A model generated the notes under the pieces. It was not told the origin of the DNA and made no database searches. It saw only the letters and a list, made by a program, of their open reading frames with translations. Below, in pieces: positions 1-8,773 of a DNA stretch of 47,341 nucleotides. The DNA lies in assembly GCA_011772865.1 (NCBI GenBank), contig WVYQ01000020.1, forward strand, positions 53,825-101,165, in the 5' to 3' direction. The DNA comes from Woeseiaceae bacterium. GTDB lineage: Bacteria; Pseudomonadota; Gammaproteobacteria; Steroidobacterales; Woeseiaceae. Within the stretch, counting starts at the first letter, position 1; each line of letters starts with the position of its first letter. The position numbers and the translations under genes are program-made.

Positions 1-1002
1 AACGAGGACGGCCAGGAACGACAACACGAACCCCGGTGACATGGTTGAAAACGGGAACGTGCCTGCAATCACAGCCGACGTAATCGCAATGATACGAAAG
101 GGCCGTACCTGTCGCGCAACTACTATTGCCGTCGCTGCCAGGCCGATCATCAGGGTCGCGCGTTGTGCCGGGATAGCTATCCCTGACAACAATGCATACA
201 CAACGGCCGACGCAAATGCCACAACGGTGCTGGCTCGGTGCAGATGCTTCGACGCGCCCGCCAGCGCGATGCCCATGGCAGTCAGCAAATATGCGACGGC
301 GACCAGCATGCCGACATGCAAACCCGAAATCGCCATGAGGTGGCTGATTCCCGTCTGCGCGTAACGCTGCCACTGCTCCTGAGACACAAGATGGCGCGCG
401 CCGACCGAAATCGCGATGAGCACGGCGGCCCGATCGGGCTCGCGAACTGCGGCCACGACGCGATCAACAACGTGCAGCCGAACCCGATCTACGTGTCCCA
501 ATTCCCCGGTCCGTAGACGTTGATTGCGGTGGCTATTGACGACGAACGCGGTAGCTGCAATTTGCTGCCGAAACAGCAGCGCCTCGTAGTCGAAAATACC
601 CGGATTGCTGGTTGCACGTGGGCGCTTTAGCCGCAGCTCCAGCCTCCAACGCTCGCCAGGGCGGATTTCATGCGGCGGGGTATACCAGCTCACCCGAATT
701 CGCGCCGGCACCCAGGGGCTGTCGATAACTTCTCCGACAAAATTCACAGACTCGCCGCGCCTTCGCGGGAATCCGACGACACGCACCTCGGTCATGATGC
801 TGTCGCCTACGTACTCCGCAGAAATGCGGCTCGTGATAACTCGTTCGGCATCGACCCCGAACTGTATCGCTCCGCCGAGAAGTAACAGGACCGCGGTCGA
901 CCTGCCGGCCAGGCAGGCCCCCAGTAGCAGGAACAATACAATGGGAACGAGGTCGGAATAGGTCGCAAAGCTGCTAAGCTGCGGCAGGTAGGTGCCCACC
1001 AC
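1..1002 (-). CDS. comEC: ComEC/Rec2 family DNA uptake channel, N-terminal part (cut by window start)
   Basis: ComEC proteins form the inner-membrane channel that carries single-stranded DNA into the cytoplasm during natural transformation. The open frame runs off base 1, so only about 334 N-terminal residues are visible. Hydrophobic helices lie at about residues 10-45, followed by a soluble beta-rich stretch (DUF4131-like region) and then the competence domain, which carries the family motif HLMAISGLHVG at about residues 221-231. Upstream in-frame stops at 1066-1068 and 1051-1053 bound the start. The best candidates are GTG at 1002 or 999 (TTG at 1005 is possible); none has a clear Shine-Dalgarno sequence. 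It is divergent from the DUF2062 gene. Family assignment is firm; whether this organism is transformable cannot be told. Confidence 0.85.
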   Translation of the reverse strand, partial: MVGTYLPQLSSFATYSDLVPIVLFLLLGACLAGRSTAVLLLLGGAIQFGVDAERVITSRISAEYVGDSIMTEVRVVGFPRRRGESVNFVGEVIDSPWVPARIRVSWYTPPHEIRPGERWRLELRLKRPRATSNPGIFDYEALLFRQQIAATAFVVNSHRNQRLRTGELGHVDRVRLHVVDRVVAAVREPDRAAVLIAISVGARHLVSQEQWQRYAQTGISHLMAISGLHVGMLVAVAYLLTAMGIALAGASKHLHRASTVVAFASAVVYALLSGIAIPAQRATLMIGLAATAIVVARQVRPFRIIAITSAVIAGTFPFSTMSPGFVLSFLAVLV

Positions 1003-1075
1003 CAAAGCCAGGCACGCCCGAACAACGTATCTTCCCCGAGTTTCGATGCTTCAATCGAAACGGAATCAGTGGTCA

Positions 1076-1594
1076 ATGCCAAGACGATTTTTTAAGAGAT
1101 TTGCGTTCAAACGCCACGAGATCGCCGAGCGCTGGTTCATGGGCCCTTTCCGGCACCTGATACACGACCATCGACTTTGGGGCATTCGGCGCAAGACCGT
1201 CGTGCCGGCATTTTCGCTGGGATTGGCTATCGCTTTCGTACCGCTGCCGGGTCACATGATGCAGGCCGCATTGCTGGCGCTCGTGTTACGGGTCAACATT
1301 CCGGTCGCGGTCTTGTCGACGTTTCTGAGCAACCCGCTGACCATGGGACCGCTCTTTTTCGGTGCTTATGTTTTGGGGTCCACGCTACTCGGAATCGAGC
1401 CCGGACCGTTCTCATTCGAATATTCGTTTGCCTGGGTACGGACCGTATTTACGACCATCTGGCTGCCATTGACTCTCGGCTGCGTCCTGCTCGGATCGGC
1501 GGCGGCCGTCATCGGTTACGTTGCGCTCGACGGACTCTGGCGTTACTCGCTGCACGATTACAAGGCGAAGAAACGCAAGAACCGGTCGCGCTGA
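1076..1594 (+). CDS. DUF2062 domain integral membrane protein
   Basis: A 172-residue protein of the DUF2062 family, whose function is not known. The chosen ATG gives the usual basic N-terminus MPRRFFKRFAFKR; an upstream in-frame start at 992 would overlap comEC. Membrane segments lie at about residues 45-70, 75-105 and 125-150. The family hallmark of a Pro-rich turn after the first helix (VPLPGHMMQAALL, 55-67) and a NIPVAVLSTFLSNPLTMGP-like stretch (74-92) are present. The C-terminus is strongly basic. It faces lolD tail to tail with a 9-base gap and is divergent from comEC. Family identity is confident; no role is assigned. Confidence 0.85.
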   Translation: MPRRFFKRFAFKRHEIAERWFMGPFRHLIHDHRLWGIRRKTVVPAFSLGLAIAFVPLPGHMMQAALLALVLRVNIPVAVLSTFLSNPLTMGPLFFGAYVLGSTLLGIEPGPFSFEYSFAWVRTVFTTIWLPLTLGCVLLGSAAAVIGYVALDGLWRYSLHDYKAKKRKNRSR

Positions 1595-1603
1595 GCGCTT
1601 ACC

Positions 1604-2287
1604 CTACTCTGGCCGCAGCTTGCCGTTCTCCAGGACGAGAATCCGGTCCATCCGGTCGGCGATGCCGTGATCGTGAGTAACAATGACGAGACTGGTCTCG
1701 AGTTCCCGGTTCAATTCGAGCATCAGATTGAGGACGTGTTCACCATTACCGGCGTCGAGGTTTCCGGTCGGTTCGTCGGCCAGTACCAGTTGCGGTCGCG
1801 TAATCAGTGCCCGCGCTACCGCAGCGCGCTGCCTTTCGCCGCCGGATAGTTCTCCGGGTTTGTGATCGAGCCTTTCGCCAAGACCCACTCGCTGCAGGAG
1901 ACCAGCGGCCTTTTCCAGGGCATCGGGTTTCGCTTCGCGTCTGATGAGGAGCGGCATCGCGACATTCTCGGCAGCCGTGAACTCCGGCAACAGGTGGTGA
2001 AACTGGTAGACAAACCCGATATAGCGATTTCGCAGTTCAGATCTCGACACTTCGTTGCCACCGTGCATTGGCTTGCCGCCCACGTGCACTTCGCCCGCCG
2101 TCGGTTCGTCCAGTCCCCCCATGATCTGCAACAAGGTCGTTTTGCCCGATCCTGACGCACCGACGATCGCGACGCGTTCGGCCGCAGCAACATCCAGGTC
2201 GACGCCACTCAGAACCTCCAGCTCGGAGGCGCCTTCGCGAAACCTGCGCACGACTCCGCGGCACTGCAGCACGATTCGATCAGTCAT
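1604..2287 (-). CDS. lolD: Lipoprotein-releasing system ATP-binding protein LolD
   Basis: ATPase of the LolCDE complex, which extracts outer-membrane lipoproteins from the inner membrane and passes them to LolA. The 227-residue protein has Walker A GASGSGKT (43-50), the Q-loop segment YQFHHLLPEF (94-103) typical of LolD, the signature LSGGERQR (147-154), Walker B LVLADEPTGNLD (167-178) and a switch His in VTHDH near residue 205. Its start overlaps the preceding permease gene by 8 bases, so the two are probably translationally coupled. It is the last gene of a three-gene operon read leftwards. Confidence 0.96.
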   Translation of the reverse strand: MTDRIVLQCRGVVRRFREGASELEVLSGVDLDVAAAERVAIVGASGSGKTTLLQIMGGLDEPTAGEVHVGGKPMHGGNEVSRSELRNRYIGFVYQFHHLLPEFTAAENVAMPLLIRREAKPDALEKAAGLLQRVGLGERLDHKPGELSGGERQRAAVARALITRPQLVLADEPTGNLDAGNGEHVLNLMLELNRELETSLVIVTHDHGIADRMDRILVLENGKLRPE

Positions 2288-3527
2288 AGCGCAACGCTTC
2301 TGCAGGTGCGGTTCTCGACGCGAGCCACGACGGATAGACCGTCGATGCCAGCGACAGCACCAACGCGATCACGCTGATCAAGGTGACATCGGCGATTCGT
2401 AATTCCGACGGCAAATCGCTGATGAAGTAGACGTCAGCAGCCAGGAGCTTGATTCCAAACAGTGATTCGAGGCCACCCACGAGGCTCTCCAGGTTGAGTG
2501 CGAGCAGAATACCAAACAGCGCGCCTGCTACCGTGCCGATTACGCCGATTACGCTGCCTTGCGTGACGAAAATACGAAGAATGCTGCCGGGACGAGCCCC
2601 GATCGTTCTTAATATGGCGATGTCACCCTGTTTGTCCCGGACGACCATAACCAGCGTCGAGACGATGTTGAATGCCGCGACGGCGACGACAAGCAACAGG
2701 ATGATGAACAGGATCGACTTGGTGATCTGGATGGAGCGGAAGAAGTTGACATGGCGCCGGGTCCAGTCGCCGACGAGCACGACCTCGCCATTTTCCAGCG
2801 CAACCTCTCGCACGATCTCCGGCGCGTTGAAGATGTCCGTAACGGCCAGCCGAACGCCAGTCACCTGCTCCCCCAGCCGATACAGCTTCTGGGCATCCTC
2901 AATATTGATAAAAGCGAGCCGGCGGTCGTACTCGTACATGCCGACACGATAGATGCCACTGACAACGAAACGCTTGGTACGGGGAACGACCCCGGCGGGC
3001 GTCACGAGGCCTTCGGCCAGAGTGACGGTCACCTTGTCGCCCATCGTGACCTGCAATGCGTCCGCAAGCTCGCTGCCGAGCACAATGTTGAATCGCCCGG
3101 GCTCGAGGTTGAAGATGTCGCCATCCTGCAGGGTCGAGGCAATACCCGAAACCGCATCTTCGGCAAGTGGCTCGATGCCTCGAAGCTCGGCGCCACTCAG
3201 CTGTTGGTCGAACATGAGTAATGCCTGTCCGTGAACATACGGAGCCGAGGCCCGGACTCTCGCATTGGCATCCGCAACTTCGCTCAGTGGCCGCCAGTCC
3301 GCGATCGTTCCCTCGAGGCCTTCGATGTTTGCATGTGACGTCATCGTAAGCAGTCGGTCCTGTAATTCGCGCTCGAATCCGTTAACGACCGACAGGACCA
3401 GGATCAGGACAGAGACCGCTATCGCGATACCGAGCATCGAGATCGCCGATATCAGGGATACAAAGCTGTTGCTGCTTCGCGAGCGCACATAGCGATTGCC
3501 GATCCACGTTTCGAAACGACTGCTCAC
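2280..3527 (-). CDS. lolE: Lipoprotein-releasing system permease, LolC/LolE family (second copy)
   Basis: One of two homologous permeases of the LolCDE complex. The 415-residue protein has an N-terminal membrane helix at about 24-50 leading into the family segment SVVNGFERELQDRLL. A large periplasmic domain follows (about 50-265), then three C-terminal helices (about 270-300, 315-345 and 375-405). The cytoplasmic coupling region DKQGDIAILRTIGA (near 300-313) is clear. It sits between the other permease (3 bases upstream) and lolD (8-base overlap). Which of the two permeases is LolC and which LolE cannot be settled by eye, so the symbol is provisional. Confidence 0.88.
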   Translation of the reverse strand: MSSRFETWIGNRYVRSRSSNSFVSLISAISMLGIAIAVSVLILVLSVVNGFERELQDRLLTMTSHANIEGLEGTIADWRPLSEVADANARVRASAPYVHGQALLMFDQQLSGAELRGIEPLAEDAVSGIASTLQDGDIFNLEPGRFNIVLGSELADALQVTMGDKVTVTLAEGLVTPAGVVPRTKRFVVSGIYRVGMYEYDRRLAFINIEDAQKLYRLGEQVTGVRLAVTDIFNAPEIVREVALENGEVVLVGDWTRRHVNFFRSIQITKSILFIILLLVVAVAAFNIVSTLVMVVRDKQGDIAILRTIGARPGSILRIFVTQGSVIGVIGTVAGALFGILLALNLESLVGGLESLFGIKLLAADVYFISDLPSELRIADVTLISVIALVLSLASTVYPSWLASRTAPAEALRYD

Positions 3528-3530
3528 GGG

Positions 3531-4775
3531 CTACTCATATCTCAACGCGACGGCGGGATTGACCATTGCCGCCCGCCTCGCAGGGTACAACGTCGCGAGC
3601 GAAGTGAGAACAAATGCAGCCCCTGCAATCGTCACGACGTCGGCCGTTTCAAGCTCGGACGGAATTTGTGTCACGTAATAAACATCACCCGGCATGATCT
3701 GGAATCCGAACCACTGTTCGATGACGGGCACGATCACCGGCACATTGATCGCAACAACCACGCCGAGTAACACGCCGATCACGACGCCGGCCCAGCCAAT
3801 CACGGCGCCCTGCACGAAAAATACACGCACGACTCCGGCCGCTTTCATGCCGAGAGTCCGCAAGACCGCGATGTCGTTTGTCTTGTCGGTCACGACCATC
3901 ACAAGACTCGCGACAATGTTGAATGCCGCAACGCCGATAATCAGGGATAACAGGAGCGACATCATCATTTTTTCGAGTCGAATCGCACGGAAGTAACTCG
4001 CGTTCTCGACGGTCCAGTCGCTTGTCGTCACAGCATCGCCGAGCCTGGCCCCGAGACGCGAGGCGACGACAGGTGCAGTCATGACGTCATCGGTTCTGAA
4101 TCGAATGCTCGTAACCTCGTCCCCGATACCGAGCACGGCCGCTGCATCGAGCGTGTTGACGAGCGCCAGGACGCTGTCGTGTTCCTGCAATCCCGCCTCG
4201 AAGACGCCACGCAGGACAAAGCGCTCCAGTTTGGCTTCAAGCGTGCCGTCACCGGCTGGCCGCGGGATCAGCAGGACGACGCCATCACCGAGCCTGACAC
4301 CGAGGTCAAAAGCCAGCAGGCGGCCGAGGATGATGGCGCGACTACCGGGCTGGAGATCGTCGAGGGACCCCTCGATCAGGTTGATGGTATCCCCCGACAT
4401 CGCGGACTCGAACGCCGGATCCACGCCATGCACGATAACGGGCTCGAGTTCGCGGCGCGACTGGATCATGCCCTCCATTTCCACGAGAGGCGCTGCGGCA
4501 GACACGCCCGTTTCCGCTGCGACCTGCTCCCTGAGTTCGCGCCAGCCGCTCGTGACCCGGTTCGTCCCGGTCACGTAGCCGTGCGCCGACATGCTCAGCA
4601 AGCGGTTGCGCAACTCGCCCTCGAATCCGTTCATGACGGACAGGATGACGATCAGTGCCGCGACGCCCAGGGCGATACCGATGAGCGAAATCAGCGTTAT
4701 GAACGACACGAACCGGGTCCGGCGCTTCGCTCGCAGGTAGCGAAGCCCGACAAACAACTCGACGGGATTGATCAT
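3531..4775 (-). CDS. lolC: Lipoprotein-releasing system permease, LolC/LolE family (first copy)
   Basis: First gene of the lol operon, encoding the partner permease of the neighbouring LolC/LolE-type protein. I place the start at 4775 (MINPVELFVGLRYLRAK), which matches the usual family N-terminus; an in-frame ATG three codons upstream at 4784 is possible. The architecture is the same: N-terminal helix ending in LSVMNGFEGELRNRLLSM, a periplasmic domain of about 220 residues, then three helices with DKTNDIAVLRTLGM in the coupling loop. The two permeases are clearly paralogous but well diverged, as expected for a heterodimer. The order permease-permease-ATPase differs from lolC-lolD-lolE in E. 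coli. The symbol is provisional. Confidence 0.88.
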   Translation of the reverse strand: MINPVELFVGLRYLRAKRRTRFVSFITLISLIGIALGVAALIVILSVMNGFEGELRNRLLSMSAHGYVTGTNRVTSGWRELREQVAAETGVSAAAPLVEMEGMIQSRRELEPVIVHGVDPAFESAMSGDTINLIEGSLDDLQPGSRAIILGRLLAFDLGVRLGDGVVLLIPRPAGDGTLEAKLERFVLRGVFEAGLQEHDSVLALVNTLDAAAVLGIGDEVTSIRFRTDDVMTAPVVASRLGARLGDAVTTSDWTVENASYFRAIRLEKMMMSLLLSLIIGVAAFNIVASLVMVVTDKTNDIAVLRTLGMKAAGVVRVFFVQGAVIGWAGVVIGVLLGVVVAINVPVIVPVIEQWFGFQIMPGDVYYVTQIPSELETADVVTIAGAAFVLTSLATLYPARRAAMVNPAVALRYE

Positions 4776-4850
4776 TGCCCGCATTAAACCATATAAGTTT
4801 CGTGACGTGATTCACAAAAATCGAAATGCCTTAAAAACCTTTGAAATCAA

Positions 4851-4882
4851 TTGTTTTTAACCCGGACTTTGAGTGATATAGT
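4851..4882 (+). promoter_or_regulatory. Candidate extended -10 promoter for the small secreted protein gene
   Basis: An extended -10 element TGATATAGT lies at 4874-4882 (TATAGT at 4877-4882), about 26 bases before the start codon. An imperfect -35, TTGTTT at 4851-4856, gives a long 20-base spacer. The region is much more AT-rich than its surroundings, and AAGGAG at 4895-4900 serves as ribosome-binding site 8 bases before the ATG. The -10 match is good; the -35 match is weak. Confidence 0.45.
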
Positions 4883-4908
4883 CGATCCCAACTGAAGGAG
4901 AATCTGTC

Positions 4909-5196
4909 ATGGCGAAGTTGCGGATTTTGACTGTAATTGCTCTTTTGACCGGCGTTTTGGCGACCGCCGGCGCGCAGAACCTGGACATGGAAGGTGCCCA
5001 GCCGGTTGCCGATGGTTCGCGGCCGATGCGCGGCATGACGGCCGAAAGCGTCGAATCCCGGTTCGGCACGCCCGATGCCAAGGTCGCCCCGGTAGGTGAT
5101 CCGCCGATCTCGCGTTGGGAATACAAAGACTTCGTTGTGTTCTTCGAGTACGACCGCGTCATTCACGCTGTGAGCAAGCGCAAGCAGACCAGTTAA
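4909..5196 (+). CDS. Small secreted protein with a BamE/SmpA-like sequence pattern, function unknown
   Basis: A 95-residue protein with a Sec signal peptide (hydrophobic core LTVIALLTGVLATAG, cleavage probably after AGA near residue 22). The mature part is about 70 residues and carries RGMTAESVESRFGTPD and then PPISRWEYKDFVVFFEYDRVIHAV. This turn-then-WEY pattern resembles small BamE/OmlA-type periplasmic domains, although the cleavage site lacks a lipobox Cys. It has its own promoter-like sequence, an AAGGAG ribosome-binding site and a strong terminator, so it is probably a single-gene transcript. The resemblance is an inference from pattern only. Confidence 0.8.
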   Translation: MAKLRILTVIALLTGVLATAGAQNLDMEGAQPVADGSRPMRGMTAESVESRFGTPDAKVAPVGDPPISRWEYKDFVVFFEYDRVIHAVSKRKQTS

Positions 5197-5210
5197 TCGC
5201 TTTGAAAAGG

Positions 5211-5244
5211 ACGCCCGGGCAGGAAACTGCCCGGGCGTTTTTTT
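5211..5244 (+). terminator. Strong rho-independent terminator
   Basis: A perfect 12-bp stem (ACGCCCGGGCAG at 5211-5222 pairing with CTGCCCGGGCGT at 5227-5238) with a GAAA tetraloop (5223-5226) runs into seven T residues (5238-5244). It begins 14 bases after the stop codon of the small secreted protein gene and separates it from mfd. Confidence 0.95.
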
Positions 5245-5295
5245 GTGCGAGTGTCGTATGTGATAATCGCGGGCCGATTTTCAGCATCTCCAACC

Positions 5296-8200
5296 TTGTC
5301 AGACCACTATCTCATTAACGAGTCGTATCCATTGCCCGCGCCGGGCAACCGGGTCGGCTGGGGCCGGCTGATCGGTGCGAGCACAGCGCTGGCAGCAGCC
5401 GAGTTCGCGGCGATAAACAAGGTGCCGGTCGTGCTGCTCGCCGATGATCCGCGGCAGGCCGACCAGTTTGAAGCGAGCATTGGTTTCTTTGCCGGGGACA
5501 ATCTCGACGTGCACCATTTCGTCGAGTGGGAGACGCTGCCCTGGGATACGTTTTCCCCCCACCAGGACATCATCTCCGAGCGACTTTCGGTCCTGGCGTC
5601 GATCGGAAGTCTCTCGACCGGCGTTATCGTCGCGTCCGCGCCCGTCCTTTTGCAACGGCTGCCACCGGTCGACTATGTGTCGGCGCGATCACTCTCACTC
5701 AGAGTCGGTCAGACCCTGCCGCGAGATGCGTTTATCGATTCACTGGCGTCCGCTGGCTACCTGCGAGTGCCACAAGTCAGCGAACACGGCGAATTCGCCG
5801 TGAGAGGCTCGCTCATCGACGTATTCCCGATGGGCTCGCCCCACCCGATCCGCATCGATTTCTTTGACGATGATATCGAGTCTTTGCGTTTTTTCTCTCC
5901 CGAGACACAACTCTCCGGGGATTCGCTTGAAAAGGTGGACGTGTTGCCCGCACGTGAAATACCGCTCGACGCGGACAATGTTCGGAGGTTCCGCGAACGT
6001 TACCGCGAACGTTTTGAGGGCCAGCCGGCCCGCTCGCGGGTCTATCGGGAAATCTCCGACGGAATCGCCCACGGCGGTATCGAGTACTACATGCCGTTAT
6101 TCTTCGAATCGACGGCGACATTACTGGACTATTTGCCAGACGAGTGTGTCGTAATGGCGCCGCAAGGCCTCGAGGGAATTCTCGGCAAAACATGGCAGGA
6201 GGTCGAAGAGCGCTACGAACTCAGCAGCCTTGATCCGGAGCGGCCTATCCTCTGTCCCGAGGAGACCTTCAACAATGCCGACGAGATTCTGCAGCGACTC
6301 GAGCGATTGCGGCAGATACGTTACTCGCCGCAGTCGCTTGCTGAAGGTCCCGGAACCGTCAATTTTCCGACGCAATTACCGCCGGCAATGAAGGTGGAAG
6401 CGCGCTACGAAGACGCTGCGGGCGCCCTGATGCAATTCCTCGATGACTTTGCAGGGCGCGTCCTTTTCACAAGCGACTCTGCAGGACGCCGTGAACAGAT
6501 CCATGACTTGTTGTCCGGCCGGCATCTCGACCTGATGCGGGCGGAAGGCTGGTCGGAGTTCAAGCGATCGGGACAACGGATTGGCGTCGCCGTCGCGCCA
6601 CTCGAGAACGGCGTAGTGCTGTCCGATGCGGGGGTCGCGATTATCAGCGAGCAGCAGCTGTTCGGCGAACGCGTGCGGCCGAAAGCCAGGCGCCGCCGCA
6701 CCGAGCGCGATCCCGAAACGATCATCCGCCAGCTCAACGACCTCGAGGCCGGGTCGCCCGTAGTGCATGCCGAGTATGGCATCGGCCGGTACCAGGGGCT
6801 GACCACGCTCGAGGCCGGCGGTATTGCCGGCGAGTTCCTCGAGCTCGAGTACGCGGGAGGCGACAAGCTCTACGTTCCCGTCCACGCGCTCGAACTGATC
6901 TCCCGGTACACGGGCGCTTCCCCGGAAAACGCGCCGTTGCATCGCCTCGGCAGCGACCAGTGGGCCAAGGCGCGCAAACGAGCGATCAGCAAGATCCGGG
7001 ATGTTGCAGCCGAGCTGCTCGACATCTATGCACGTCGTGCCGCCAGGCCAGGCCATCGATTCAAATGGGCCGAGAGCGACTACCGGGCATTCGAGAGTGA
7101 TTTCCCGTTCGAGCCTACGGAGGACCAGGGTCGCACGATCGATGAAGTCCTGGCCGACCTCGAGTCCGGGCAGCCGATGGACCGGATCGTCTGTGGCGAC
7201 GTTGGCTTCGGCAAGACCGAGGTGGCGCTGCGCGCATCGTTTGCGGCTGTTCATGGCGGCAAGCAGGTTGCGATCCTGGTACCGACGACCTTGCTGGCGC
7301 AGCAGCACGGCCAGAATTTCCGCGACCGGTTTGCCGACTGGCCGGTGCGCGTCGAAGTCCTGTCGCGATTCCAGTCGGGAAAAGCGGTGACATCCATTGT
7401 CGACGGATTGCGCTCCGGGCGTGTCGACATCGTCATCGGCACGCACCGCTTGCTGCAGCACGTCAAAGACCTGCGAAATGTCGGTCTCGTCATCATCGAC
7501 GAGGAACATCGTTTCGGTGTTCGCCACAAGGAAGCCATCAAGTCACTGCGAAGCGAGGTCGACGTTCTTACTCTCACGGCAACGCCTATCCCACGGACAT
7601 TGAACATGGCGCTGGGTGGAATTCGCGACATGTCGCTGATCACGACCCCGCCGGCAGAGCGACTGGCCGTCAAGACATTTGTGACCGAGTGGAACGACGT
7701 CCTGATCCGCGAAGCGTGTCTGCGAGAAATCAAGCGCGGGGGGCAGGTTTTCTTTATCCATAACCGCATCGAGGACATAGAGCGGGTCGGCGAGAAATTG
7801 GCGAAACTCGTACCCGAGGCACACATACGGATCGGTCATGGGCGAATGCCCGAGCGAGAATTGGAGCAGGTGATGCTCGACTTCTATCACCGGCGATTCA
7901 ATGTTCTATTGTGTACGACAATAGTCGAGAGCGGTATCGACGTGCCGACTGCGAATACGATCGTCATCAATCGAGCCGACCGCTTCGGCCTCGCCCAATT
8001 GCACCAACTCCGTGGCCGGGTCGGCCGGTCGCACCATCGTGCGTTTGCCTACCTGATCGCTCCGCCCAGGGTGTCGATGACTGCGGATGCAATCAAGCGC
8101 CTTGAAGCCATCGATTCGCTCGAGGATCTCGGCTCGGGGTTCACGCTGGCAACCCACGACCTGGAAATCCGCGGCGCTGGCGAATTGCTTGGCGACACCC

Positions 8201-8751
8201 AGAGCGGGCAAATCCAGGAAATCGGTTTTTCCCTGTATACCGAGCTACTCGGCCGGGCTGTGGAATCGTTGAAAGCGGGCAAGGAGCCCGATCTCGAAGC
8301 CCCGCTGAACGACGGTGTGGACATCAATCTGCATGTCGCGGCCCTGCTCCCGGATGACTATGTGCCGGATGTGCATCTAAGGCTCATTCTCTACAAGCGT
8401 ATTTCGGGTTGCGCCACCCCGGCGGAGCTGCGGGAGCTGCAGGTCGAGCTGATTGACCGGTTCGGGTTGCTGCCCGAACCCGCCAAGAATTTATTGCGCA
8501 TAGCCGCTTTGAAACAGCGCGCGGGTTCGCTGGGGATAGAAAAGATCGACGCAGCAAACGTTGGCGGCTACATGGTATTCGCGCGGGAAAGCCGCATTGA
8601 CGCGTTGGCGCTTGTCAAGCTCGTGCAAAGCGGCCCGGCAACTTACAAGCTGAAGGGCTCCCATCGCCTGCAGTTCCGCCAGGAACTCAGCGACGTCAGC
8701 CGGCGCTTTGCGGCCGTCGAGAATCTGCTTGAAACGCTTGCAGTCGACTAG
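5296..8751 (+). CDS. mfd: Transcription-repair coupling factor Mfd
   Basis: ATP-dependent translocase that removes RNA polymerase stalled at DNA lesions and recruits UvrA. With TTG at 5296 the protein is 1151 residues, close to E. coli Mfd (1148), and the N-terminus aligns with the family (LPAPGNRVGWGRLIGAS). GTG codons at 5245, 5251 and 5260 extend the frame but lie against the terminator and a possible -10 (GATAAT, 5262-5267). Domains in order: UvrB-like region (about 1-330), RNA-polymerase-interacting domain beginning near LEAGSPVVHAEYGIGRYQGL, then helicase motifs with Walker A GDVGFGKTE (about 634-642) and IIDEEHRFG (near 735). A TRCF C-terminal domain with LLPDDYVPDVHLRL ends the protein. 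csiV follows after 22 bases. Confidence 0.97.
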   Translation: MSDHYLINESYPLPAPGNRVGWGRLIGASTALAAAEFAAINKVPVVLLADDPRQADQFEASIGFFAGDNLDVHHFVEWETLPWDTFSPHQDIISERLSVLASIGSLSTGVIVASAPVLLQRLPPVDYVSARSLSLRVGQTLPRDAFIDSLASAGYLRVPQVSEHGEFAVRGSLIDVFPMGSPHPIRIDFFDDDIESLRFFSPETQLSGDSLEKVDVLPAREIPLDADNVRRFRERYRERFEGQPARSRVYREISDGIAHGGIEYYMPLFFESTATLLDYLPDECVVMAPQGLEGILGKTWQEVEERYELSSLDPERPILCPEETFNNADEILQRLERLRQIRYSPQSLAEGPGTVNFPTQLPPAMKVEARYEDAAGALMQFLDDFAGRVLFTSDSAGRREQIHDLLSGRHLDLMRAEGWSEFKRSGQRIGVAVAPLENGVVLSDAGVAIISEQQLFGERVRPKARRRRTERDPETIIRQLNDLEAGSPVVHAEYGIGRYQGLTTLEAGGIAGEFLELEYAGGDKLYVPVHALELISRYTGASPENAPLHRLGSDQWAKARKRAISKIRDVAAELLDIYARRAARPGHRFKWAESDYRAFESDFPFEPTEDQGRTIDEVLADLESGQPMDRIVCGDVGFGKTEVALRASFAAVHGGKQVAILVPTTLLAQQHGQNFRDRFADWPVRVEVLSRFQSGKAVTSIVDGLRSGRVDIVIGTHRLLQHVKDLRNVGLVIIDEEHRFGVRHKEAIKSLRSEVDVLTLTATPIPRTLNMALGGIRDMSLITTPPAERLAVKTFVTEWNDVLIREACLREIKRGGQVFFIHNRIEDIERVGEKLAKLVPEAHIRIGHGRMPERELEQVMLDFYHRRFNVLLCTTIVESGIDVPTANTIVINRADRFGLAQLHQLRGRVGRSHHRAFAYLIAPPRVSMTADAIKRLEAIDSLEDLGSGFTLATHDLEIRGAGELLGDTQSGQIQEIGFSLYTELLGRAVESLKAGKEPDLEAPLNDGVDINLHVAALLPDDYVPDVHLRLILYKRISGCATPAELRELQVELIDRFGLLPEPAKNLLRIAALKQRAGSLGIEKIDAANVGGYMVFARESRIDALALVKLVQSGPATYKLKGSHRLQFRQELSDVSRRFAAVENLLETLAVD

Positions 8752-8773
8752 CGCTAACTCCGACAATACCCGC

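Noticed and set aside
4790-4817. TTGTGA and TATATG with a 16-base spacer as a promoter for the lol operon
   Set aside because: Both boxes are weak and the start point would lie only a few bases from the start codon, leaving no room for a ribosome-binding site.
6376-7527. A 383-codon open frame antisense to mfd
   Set aside because: It lies entirely inside the conserved mfd helicase region, has no recognisable domain and is a codon-bias shadow.
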